Made by a program: the position numbers and the translations under genes
Assembly: GCA_002400675.1 (NCBI GenBank)
Contig: NVQY01000025.1
Location: 14,682 to 20,273, forward strand
Reading direction: 5' to 3'
Length of the DNA: 5,592 nt
Source: Paracoccaceae bacterium
GTDB lineage: Bacteria > Pseudomonadota > Alphaproteobacteria > Rhodobacterales > Rhodobacteraceae
Notes under the pieces: model-generated
Seen by the model: only the letters and a program-made list of their open reading frames with translations
Told to the model about the DNA's origin: nothing
Databases searched by the model: none
Part shown: one piece after another, positions 1 to 4,758 of the stretch
How the letters are laid out: each line of letters begins with the position of its first letter
Position numbering within the stretch: position 1 is the stretch's first letter

Positions 1-1160
1 TCATGGCGGTTGTAATCGACAAAAATCTGGCTATGAAAAATCGTTGAAAGTTGGCTGGATGAAAATGGTAACCGCTTGTTTTCTTTGCGGACCGGATCGG
101 CCACTTGGATTTCTGCCAATGCTGTTGGCATCCGATCAACCTTTCCTCTGCGGTGGCACCATGTCAGAAATGCTATCAGGTTTTTTAGATAGTTATTCAC
201 ACCGGTAGGAGACAACCGATGCATATCCCGTTGCCGTGCTATTCGGACCATCTCTTCGATTGGGCGGTTTTTTAGAGGCGCGAGTTTCTTGAAATTTGGT
301 GGTAACTGCATAATCAGGTCTCTAACGCGAATACAGTCCTCTTCAGTGATCTGATCTGGTGGCGTGCCGTCACCAAGAATCTCAATCACCACATCCAGAT
401 ACCCACGCATTGATGACTTCGTTTTTTCCGTTCGAATCTTGTTGGGATTGTTCAGAAAATCTGCAACCATGCGTGTTAAACTACTTGGTTCAATAGTGGG
501 GCGCGCTAGAATTTCCGCCAACGGCATATAGCCTTTGGCAAGGCCAGTCTCTGGGTCAACAACCTTAAGATTGGGGTTGGATTGAAGCGGTAGGCCACGT
601 GCTAAAGCGATCTCGTGTCTGCGTGCTTCGATGTAACTATCAACGCATATTTTTCTTAAATCTTGCTCAGCTTGAGAATCGGAAATTAATTTTATGCCAT
701 TTCGTTTTTCAAGGGATTTCATCATGTTGTCAATGAATTGAGTGTGTCCTCTTGTTTCTTTCAGCTCTTGGATATTCAACTGTAATTTCTCGTCACAAAA
801 ATGGAGGAATCTCGCTAAATTATCAAATCCAGAAAATTCATTTAGCAGCATAAAACCCTCTTCAGTGAGCGTGAATGCTTGGTATGCTTCTCGATTGAGG
901 GATAGCCGCTCTTCGTCTGTAAAGGATTGCACGGTCCTCCACAGCCCCATCGTCTGATTATAGGCCAGTGTGATCTCGGTTCGCTTTTTGCGAACCACGT
1001 CGGGTGCGCATTGCATCGCGAACTGGCGATCTGAAGTCTTTAGGGAAATCCAATACTCTCGCCTCTGTAGGGTTGATTGCATTTCCTTGGGAACCTGAAC
1101 GCGGACACACCATCGATCAGAGCGGCGGAACAATTTGGGGACAGGAACACGTGGTGGCAT
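1..1160 (-). CDS. Tyrosine recombinase / phage-type integrase, C-terminus beyond left edge
   Basis: The minus strand is open from an ATG at 1160 to the window edge: 386 codons without a stop, with an in-frame TGA a short way upstream of the ATG. Residues about 10-60 (FRRSDRWCVRVQVPKEMQ, then WISLKTSDRQFA) resemble the N-terminal domain seen in many proteobacterial site-specific integrases (DUF6538-like). Residues about 225-345 look like the helical core-binding domain, with TGVNNYLKNLIAFLTWCHRR at 319-338. KRLPFSSSQLSTIFHSQIF at 362-380 matches the usual entry to the catalytic domain. The catalytic Arg, His-x-x-Arg and Tyr residues would lie beyond the left edge, so activity cannot be judged. 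Such enzymes integrate and excise islands or prophages. The start lies 92 bases past the 3' end of tRNA-Ser on the same strand, the usual place for a tRNA-targeting integrase. No good Shine-Dalgarno precedes the ATG. The DNA is more AT-rich than the hem genes, consistent with horizontal transfer. The family call is by eye but fairly secure. Confidence 0.85.
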   Translation of the reverse strand, partial: MPPRVPVPKLFRRSDRWCVRVQVPKEMQSTLQRREYWISLKTSDRQFAMQCAPDVVRKKRTEITLAYNQTMGLWRTVQSFTDEERLSLNREAYQAFTLTEEGFMLLNEFSGFDNLARFLHFCDEKLQLNIQELKETRGHTQFIDNMMKSLEKRNGIKLISDSQAEQDLRKICVDSYIEARRHEIALARGLPLQSNPNLKVVDPETGLAKGYMPLAEILARPTIEPSSLTRMVADFLNNPNKIRTEKTKSSMRGYLDVVIEILGDGTPPDQITEEDCIRVRDLIMQLPPNFKKLAPLKNRPIEEMVRIARQRDMHRLSPTGVNNYLKNLIAFLTWCHRRGKVDRMPTALAEIQVADPVRKENKRLPFSSSQLSTIFHSQIFVDYNRH

Positions 1161-1179
1161 GTAGTTACTGTAGCACGCT

Positions 1180-1188
1180 ATTGTAGCA
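1180..1188 (-). promoter_or_regulatory. Possible extended -10 promoter of the integrase gene
   Basis: Read on the minus strand, this is TGCTACAAT: a TG extension plus a -10 hexamer matching TATAAT at five of six positions. No -35 hexamer is found at normal spacing, which an extended -10 can tolerate. Transcription would begin near 1173 and leave a leader of only about 13 bases before the ATG at 1160. This is inferred from consensus only. Confidence 0.35.
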
Positions 1189-1206
1189 AATCAAGACATC
1201 AACGAC

Positions 1207-1244
1207 CCATGCATGGTGTATTATGCAGAAATCATTGATGATTT
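1207..1244. repeat. Palindromes between tRNA-Ser and integrase
   Basis: CCATGCATGG at 1207-1216 is a perfect 10-base palindrome. At 1229-1244, AAATCA and TGATTT form a 6-base inverted repeat around TTGA. In the same gap, TGTAGCA occurs twice as a direct repeat (1169-1175 and 1182-1188). Repeats between an attachment site and its integrase can be recombinase arm sites or regulator sites. That role is inferred only. Confidence 0.4.
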
Positions 1245-1252
1245 TGGGTGTC

Positions 1253-1340
1253 TGGCGGAGACGAAGGGATTCGAACCCTCGAACGCTTGCACGTTACTCC
1301 CTTAGCAGGGGAGCGCCTTCGACCACTCGGCCACGTCTCC
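1253..1340 (-). tRNA. tRNA-Ser (anticodon GCT)
   Basis: On the minus strand the gene starts GGAGACG at 1340 and ends CGTCTCC, discriminator G, then an encoded CCA at 1255-1253. The acceptor arms pair at all seven positions. The anticodon arm is CTCCC-CTGCTAA-GGGAG, giving anticodon GCT (reads AGC/AGU). A long variable arm and a GGTTCGAATCC T-arm fit the class II serine form; the length is 88 nt with CCA. The integrase starts just past its 3' end, so this tRNA is the probable attachment site of an island on the left. The tRNA itself is complete here. Confidence 0.95.
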
Positions 1341-1523
1341 ATCGGTGTGTTTAACGGCAGCTTCAGGCAGGGACAAGCCACAATTTCTGGCCAATCAACA
1401 GGTTCTTCGGAAATTCGCCGGCAGGTCACGCAAAGCGGTGGCACCGTCAGTCGCCCCTCCGCCAAAGTAATGCTATCTGAAACGATGTTTTCACCTTTCA
1501 CACGGCGCGTTTAGGTCGCTCAG
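1341..1523. other. Intergenic stretch, no gene recognised
   Basis: Apart from the likely tRNA-Ser promoter at 1349-1376, I recognise nothing here. Open frames on both strands continue into the tRNA-Ser gene and do not look like known proteins. The left break of the IS110 fragment lies at about 1524. Confidence 0.5.
1349..1376 (-). promoter_or_regulatory. Probable tRNA-Ser promoter
   Basis: Minus-strand TTGTCC (1376-1371), a 16-base spacer, and TTAAAC (1354-1349) lie just upstream of the tRNA-Ser 5' end at 1340. Position and spacing fit a sigma-70-type promoter, although both hexamers are only partial matches. Confidence 0.45.
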
Positions 1524-1848
1524 TTTCCCGCCTGTCGAATGCTGTCGCGGCACGAGGCCGAGCCAGGCAGCAAAATCACGTCCCCGGCGTAAAGTCTCAG
1601 CGGGTGGAGCGAGGGCAACCAATGCCGTAGCGATCAACGGCCCAATTCCAGGGATCGTCATCAGCCTGCGGCGCCACCTCATTTTCCTTGGCACGTCGCC
1701 GGATCTCAGCATCAAGTTTGAGTATCTGATCATCAAGACGGATCTTCGTTTCGATCAGGATCAGCAATGTTGCGCGCGCTTCGTCATAGAAATTTATTGG
1801 AAACTGCCTTTCACGCACAATACCGATTAACTCATCTTGCGAGCGACC
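1524..1848 (-). pseudogene. IS110-family transposase remnant, frameshifted and truncated
   Basis: Two minus-strand frames together make one recognisable IS110 C-terminal region. The upstream frame (about 1848-1672) reads DELIGIV, then ARATLLILIETKIRLDDQIL and LDAEIRRRAKENEVA, the coiled-coil stretch of this family. The next frame (1670-1524) reads RRLMTIPGIGPLIATALVAL, then RRGRDFAAWLGLVPRQHSTG and GK, which is the Transposase_20 domain with its conserved PGIG and GRDFAAWLGLVP motifs. One extra base near 1671 separates them: removing it joins ...ENEVA directly to RRLMTIPG. Homology stops right after GGK, where family members normally continue through about 60 or more further residues. The N-terminal RuvC-like DEDD domain is absent too. 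This is a dead fragment of a DNA transposase. Confidence 0.85.
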
Positions 1849-2100
1849 TGTCAGAAGATGGCACAAGCTCCCCTTGCAGGACATTCCCTCGGTAGTGCAA
1901 ACCCAACGGAGGTTGAGATTGATCAACCATTGATTCCCGTCATGACCGAGAATGATAGAATTGTTGTCACCAAGGCTGAATATCGGCTGTGTGTATTCCA
2001 TTACTAATTCCTTATCGGAGAGGGAGATGCGTCGTTCCGCGCTCAAAATGAAGATTTCTGGCGCGGTCGAGTGTTTGAAGTTCGGCGGGTGGTTGATGTA
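1849..2100. other. Unassigned segment between two IS remnants
   Basis: Both strands have short open frames here. On the minus strand, an ATG at 2001 preceded by AAGGA at good spacing opens a frame (MEYTQPIFSLGDNNS...) that runs straight into the IS110 remnant. On the plus strand, an ATG at 1858 opens a 49-codon frame (MAQAPLAGHSLGSANP...) ending at 2007. The same phase, after that single stop, stays open into the IS3 remnant. The two overlap in antisense, so at most one was ever coding. I recognise neither product. Confidence 0.4.
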
Positions 2101-2284
2101 CCCAATCACACATTATCGATGGGCTTCGCGGCAGAACAACTTGCAAATGGGCAGTCGGTCCAAACGTTGACTGTTCTGGACAACTCCAACCGCGACGGGC
2201 TGGGCATCGAAGTGAACTTCTTTGCCTGTGAAAAGGGTTGTGCGTAGCCTGAATTGGATCGTTGAATGGCGGGGGTACCCGCAT
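2101..2284 (+). pseudogene. IS3-family transposase OrfB remnant (integrase core), frameshifted
   Basis: The plus-strand frame from 2101 reads PNHTLSMGFAAEQLANGQS, then VQTLTVLDNSNRDGLGIEVN and F. This matches the start of the DDE integrase core in IS3 OrfB proteins, typically PNxVWSMDFxxDxLxDGRxF..LxVxDxxxREgLgIEVDF. The frame is lost at about 2221 and resumes one phase over at 2222 as LPVKRVVRSLNWIVEWRGYP, the next segment of the same domain (family: SLPAERVVRSLNxIIEWRGxP). The junction fits a two-base loss from a serine codon. The first catalytic Asp is Gly (SMGF instead of SMDF), and Trp of the WSMD motif is Leu. A stop follows at 2285, with only a weak trace (IRR) beyond. It cannot encode an active transposase. 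Confidence 0.82.
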
Positions 2285-2445
2285 TAGGCGTGCTGTGAGC
2301 GCATAGTTACCGACTGATTGTCGAAAAAGAACGCTCGAGTCTGCTCAAAATCCGTCAGGTATTACCCAAATTGCCCCAAAAGCATATTTAGGCATGCCGG
2401 GACGCACCAAGAATCTAGTATCGTGCTGTTATTTATAAAGTAATT
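2285..2445. other. Noncoding stretch before tRNA-Met
   Basis: I see no gene, terminator or clear insertion-sequence end here. The AT-rich part next to the tRNA-Met 3' end (about 2425-2445) has no hairpin followed by a T tract on the minus strand. Confidence 0.45.
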
Positions 2446-2522
2446 TGGTAGCGGAGGAGGGACTCGAACCCCCGACACGCGGATTATGATTCCGCTGCTC
2501 TAACCAACTGAGCTACTCCGCC
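2446..2522 (-). tRNA. tRNA-Met, elongator type (anticodon CAT)
   Basis: The gene reads GGCGGAG at the 5' end (2522) and CTCCGCT, A, CCA at the 3' end (2446), with a G-U pair at the first acceptor position. The anticodon arm is GCGGA-ATCATAA-TCCGC, giving CAT. The D-arm (AGCTCAGTTGGTTAGAGC) and T-arm (GGGGGTTCGAGTCCC) are canonical and the length is 77 nt with CCA. The acceptor and anticodon stems fit elongator Met. An initiator is excluded because the anticodon stem lacks the three G-C pairs. A tRNA-Ile2 modified to lysidine is the remaining alternative. Confidence 0.92.
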
Positions 2523-2534
2523 ATAGGCTCGGGC

Positions 2535-2563
2535 GTGGTAAGACAGCCGGGCCTGTGCGTCAA
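2535..2563 (-). promoter_or_regulatory. tRNA-Met promoter
   Basis: Minus-strand TTGACG (2563-2558), a 17-base spacer and TACCAC (2540-2535) stand 12 bases before the tRNA 5' end. Five of six -35 bases match the sigma-70 consensus and the spacing is ideal. It sits between the hemE stop and the tRNA, so tRNA-Met need not depend on hemE readthrough. Confidence 0.65.
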
Positions 2564-2578
2564 GCACGAAATCGAACG

Positions 2579-3613
2579 TTAGCCCGCGCGCACCGTATCT
2601 ATCATCAGCTGCACATTCTCGGGGTTGGCGTCAGGGGTGATTCCGTGGCCGAGGTTGAAAATATGCGGGCCGTTGGAAAATGAACGCACAACCGCGCGGG
2701 TGGCGTCGATCAGGGGTTGGCCGCCGGTGACCATGTGCGCCGGGTCCAGATTGCCCTGAACGCAGCCGTCGACCTGCACGTGTTCTGCGGCCCAGTCGGC
2801 GTTCAGGCCATTGTCCAGTGCCACGCAGTCAACGCCGGTTGCCTTGGCGAATCCGATGTATTTCTCGCCCGCGCCACGGGGAAAGCCGATGATGGGCGTA
2901 TCCGGGTGGCGGGCCTTGAGCGCCGAGGTGATGCGGCGGCAGGGTTCCAGCGCGTATTTGTTGAAATCGTCGCCCTTTAGCGATCCGGCCCAGCTGTCGA
3001 ACAGTTTCACAACTTCGGCCCCGGCTTTGATCTGGTTGGACAGGTAGTCGATGGTGGCTTCGGTGATGCGATCCAGCAACGCCTCGAACAATACGGGGTT
3101 TTCCTGGCGCAGGGCGTGGGCGGGGCCTTGGTCCGGCGTGCCGCGCCCGGCGATCATGTAGGTGGCGACGGTCCAGGGCGCGCCGGCAAAGCCGATCAGC
3201 GTGGTTTCATCGGGCAATTCGCGCGACAGGATGCGCAGGGTCTCATAGATCGGCGCCAGTTTGTCGTGGATGGCATCGGCGGGTTTCAGGGCGTCGAACC
3301 CTGCTTGGGTGGTGATGGTGGACAGGCGCGGGCCTTCGCCGGTGACAAACCACAGATCAGCGCCCAGCGCCTGCGGCACCAGCAGGATATCGGCGAACAT
3401 GATTGCCGCGTCAAAGCCATAGCGGCGGATCGGTTGCAGGGTGACCTCGGCAGCCAGATCGGAATTATAGCAAAGCGACAGGAAATCACCGGCCTGCGCC
3501 CGCGTGGCCTTGTATTCGGGCAGGTAACGTCCGGCCTGACGCATCATCCAGATCGGGGGAGTATCCAGCTTTTCGCCGGCCAGCGCGCGCAGCATCTTTT
3601 TGGTTTCAGCCAT
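2579..3613 (-). CDS. hemE: Uroporphyrinogen III decarboxylase
   Basis: This cytoplasmic enzyme removes four carboxyl groups from uroporphyrinogen III to give coproporphyrinogen III in heme and other tetrapyrrole synthesis, without a cofactor. The 344-residue product has the normal family length. Signature 1 is [15 protein letters not shown] (20-34) and signature 2 is [13 protein letters not shown] (141-153). By alignment with the human enzyme, active-site residues are Arg25, Arg29, Asp75 (FADI), Tyr152, Ser207 (DSW) and His323 (LGHGI), all present. I place the start at the ATG at 3613, which has GAGGG at 3623-3619 five bases upstream and begins [15 protein letters not shown], the usual N-terminus. 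An in-frame ATG at 3658 would add 15 residues unlike the family and overlap the promoter region. It diverges from hemC, which acts two steps earlier. The stop is TAA, and tRNA-Met follows on the same strand after 56 bases. Confidence 0.96.
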   Translation of the reverse strand: MAETKKMLRALAGEKLDTPPIWMMRQAGRYLPEYKATRAQAGDFLSLCYNSDLAAEVTLQPIRRYGFDAAIMFADILLVPQALGADLWFVTGEGPRLSTITTQAGFDALKPADAIHDKLAPIYETLRILSRELPDETTLIGFAGAPWTVATYMIAGRGTPDQGPAHALRQENPVLFEALLDRITEATIDYLSNQIKAGAEVVKLFDSWAGSLKGDDFNKYALEPCRRITSALKARHPDTPIIGFPRGAGEKYIGFAKATGVDCVALDNGLNADWAAEHVQVDGCVQGNLDPAHMVTGGQPLIDATRAVVRSFSNGPHIFNLGHGITPDANPENVQLMIDTVRAG

Positions 3614-3645
3614 GGTTTCCCTCATTTCCTTGCAAGTTGGCGCGA

Positions 3646-3674
3646 CGAGTCCCGCCAAAGCGGCAATTTGTCAA
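3646..3674 (-). promoter_or_regulatory. Possible hemE promoter
   Basis: The minus strand carries a perfect TTGACA (3674-3669). At 17-base spacing the -10 position is GACTCG (3651-3646), which is poor. Weak -10 hexamers are common in GC-rich alphaproteobacteria. The location, about 33 bases upstream of the ATG at 3613, suits hemE. Confidence 0.4.
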
Positions 3675-3702
3675 GCGTCGGCCCGGTTGTCAGGGCAATT
3701 TG
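3662..3702. repeat. Direct repeat in hemE-hemC divergent region
   Basis: GGCAATTTG occurs at 3662-3670 and again at 3694-3702, followed by TC and AC respectively. The starts are 32 bases apart, about three helical turns, so both copies face the same side of the DNA. The first copy overlaps the likely hemE -35. It could be a shared regulator site; no known operator such as a full FNR palindrome (TTGAT-N4-ATCAA) is recognised. Confidence 0.4.
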
Positions 3703-3715
3703 ACCCGATTAAAGA
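3687..3715 (+). promoter_or_regulatory. Possible hemC promoter, start site near the ATG
   Basis: TTGTCA (3687-3692), 17 bases, then TAAAGA (3710-3715). The -35 matches five of six consensus bases and the -10 three of six. Transcription would begin close to the hemC ATG at 3722, giving little or no leader. This is speculative. Confidence 0.3.
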
Positions 3716-3721
3716 CGGGGG

Positions 3722-4669
3722 ATGACGAATTCATTTCCCACACCTGCCGCCCCGCTGAAAATCGGCACGCGCGGCTCGCCCCTGGCGCTGGCTCAGGCAT
3801 ATGAAACCCGTGAACGATTGGGAGCGGCCTTTGGGCTGGACCCGGAGGCGTTTGAAATTGTGGTGATCAAAACCACCGGCGACAAGGTGCAGGATCGCCC
3901 GCTAAAGGAAATCGGCGGCAAGGGGCTGTTCACCAAGGAGATCGAAGAGGACCTGTTGTCGGGCGCAATCGACATTGCGGTGCATTCGATGAAGGATATG
4001 CCGGTCGCCCAGCCTGATGGCCTGTTGCTGGACACTTACCTGCCGCGCGAAGACGTGCGGGACGCGTTTGTTTCGCCGGTTGCCACTTGTTTGGCGGATC
4101 TGGCACAGGGCGCGGTTGTGGGCACCTCCAGCCTGCGCCGCAAAGCGCAGTTGTTGAACCGGCGGCCTGACCTGAACGTGGTCGAATTTCGCGGCAATGT
4201 GCAGACGCGGCTGAAAAAGCTGGCGGACGGCGTGGCGGTCTGCACGTTTCTGGCGCAGGCCGGGTTGAACCGGCTGGGGCGCGATGATGTGCCGGCCATG
4301 CCGGTGGATGTCGCCGATATGCTGCCTGCGGTGGCGCAAGGGGCGATTGGCATCGAACGGCGTGCGGATGACACCCGAGTCGCCGATATGCTGGCGGCGA
4401 TCCACCACGCGCAGACCGGACAGCGGCTGGCGGCAGAGCGCGCCTTTCTGAGAGCGCTCGATGGATCATGCGAGACGCCGATTGCCGGGCTGGCCGAGTT
4501 GGACAATGGACAGCTAAGGCTACGCGGAGAGGTTCTGCGCCCCGACGGGTCCGAGGCGATTGGTGATGACCAAACATGCGCCATTGCCGATGGCGCGGCA
4601 TTGGGGCGTGAGATGGCGCTGGCATTGCTGGCACAGGCCGGCCCGGGGTTCTTTGACTGGAAAACCTGA
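3722..4669 (+). CDS. hemC: Hydroxymethylbilane synthase (porphobilinogen deaminase)
   Basis: This cytoplasmic enzyme joins four porphobilinogen molecules head to tail into hydroxymethylbilane, using a dipyrromethane cofactor bound to a cysteine. The 315-residue product has the family's usual length. KIGTRGSPLALAQA (13-26) is the N-terminal signature, with Arg17 equivalent to E. coli Arg11. AVHSMKDMP (86-94) carries the catalytic aspartate, Asp92. GTSSLRRKAQL (134-144) and EFRGNVQTRL (155-164) hold substrate-binding arginines. GSCETPIAG (248-256) carries the cofactor-binding Cys250. All key residues are present, so the enzyme should be active. The start is the first ATG; the upstream GACGGGGG is a weak Shine-Dalgarno immediately next to it. 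The gene diverges from hemE across 108 bases. Its stop TGA lies within the first copy of a 16-bp tandem duplication. Confidence 0.97.
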   Translation: MTNSFPTPAAPLKIGTRGSPLALAQAYETRERLGAAFGLDPEAFEIVVIKTTGDKVQDRPLKEIGGKGLFTKEIEEDLLSGAIDIAVHSMKDMPVAQPDGLLLDTYLPREDVRDAFVSPVATCLADLAQGAVVGTSSLRRKAQLLNRRPDLNVVEFRGNVQTRLKKLADGVAVCTFLAQAGLNRLGRDDVPAMPVDVADMLPAVAQGAIGIERRADDTRVADMLAAIHHAQTGQRLAAERAFLRALDGSCETPIAGLAELDNGQLRLRGEVLRPDGSEAIGDDQTCAIADGAALGREMALALLAQAGPGFFDWKT

Positions 4670-4692
4670 CCCCGGTAAAACCTGACCCCCGT
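4661..4692. repeat. 16-bp tandem duplication across the hemC stop
   Basis: AAAACCTGACCCCGGT (4661-4676) is followed at once by AAAACCTGACCCCCGT (4677-4692), 15 of 16 bases identical. The first copy contains the last hemC codons and the stop TGA (4667-4669). It looks like a local slippage duplication that leaves the protein unchanged. Confidence 0.85.
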
Positions 4693-4694
4693 GA

Positions 4695-4722
4695 CGCCAC
4701 GCCCTGATTGACAGGGCTGGCG
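4695..4722 (+). terminator. Hairpin after hemC, possible terminator without a T tract
   Basis: CGCCA-C-GCCCTG (4695-4706) pairs with CAGGGC-TGGCG (4712-4722) around an ATTGA loop: 11 base pairs with a single bulged C. It starts 26 bases after the hemC stop. No T run follows on either strand, so intrinsic termination is uncertain. The loop and right arm overlap a perfect TTGACA. Confidence 0.4.
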
Positions 4723-4737
4723 GTCGTCAGGGACACT
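4708..4737 (+). promoter_or_regulatory. Possible promoter of the desaturase gene
   Basis: A perfect TTGACA (4708-4713) is followed after 18 bases by GACACT (4732-4737), three of six matches to the -10 consensus. Transcription would start near 4744, just before the Shine-Dalgarno at 4745-4750. This suggests the desaturase gene can be expressed separately from hemC. Confidence 0.4.
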
Positions 4738-4758
4738 GGGGCGCAAAGGAATTGGCGC

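Noticed and set aside
742..1186. Short plus-strand frames at 742-957 and 1004-1186
   Set aside because: They lie antisense inside or over the start of the integrase, whose full-length open frame and domain motifs explain the region.
1232..1514. Open frames on both strands spanning the tRNA-Ser gene (1232-1501 minus, 1248-1514 plus)
   Set aside because: About a third of each is tRNA-Ser sequence. Peptides such as GDEGIRTLERLHVTPLAGE are a known artefact of translating this tRNA, and no ribosome site or homology supports them.
2012..2284. 90-codon minus-strand frame
   Set aside because: It is antisense to the IS3 remnant, which has recognisable family motifs on the plus strand; the minus-strand peptide is proline-rich and unfamiliar.
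3614..3658. Longer hemE start at 3658
   Set aside because: The extra 15 residues are not typical of HemE and would run through the promoter region. The ATG at 3613 has a well-placed GAGGG and the usual N-terminus.
3116..3703. 195-codon plus-strand frame antisense to hemE
   Set aside because: It is a shadow of a high-GC gene: hemE is complete with all active-site residues, and this frame has no homology signal I recognise.
3660..3710. FNR/FixK-type site in the hemE-hemC intergenic region
   Set aside because: TTGAC and TTGTC elements are present, but no paired TTGAT-N4-ATCAA-like palindrome is found.
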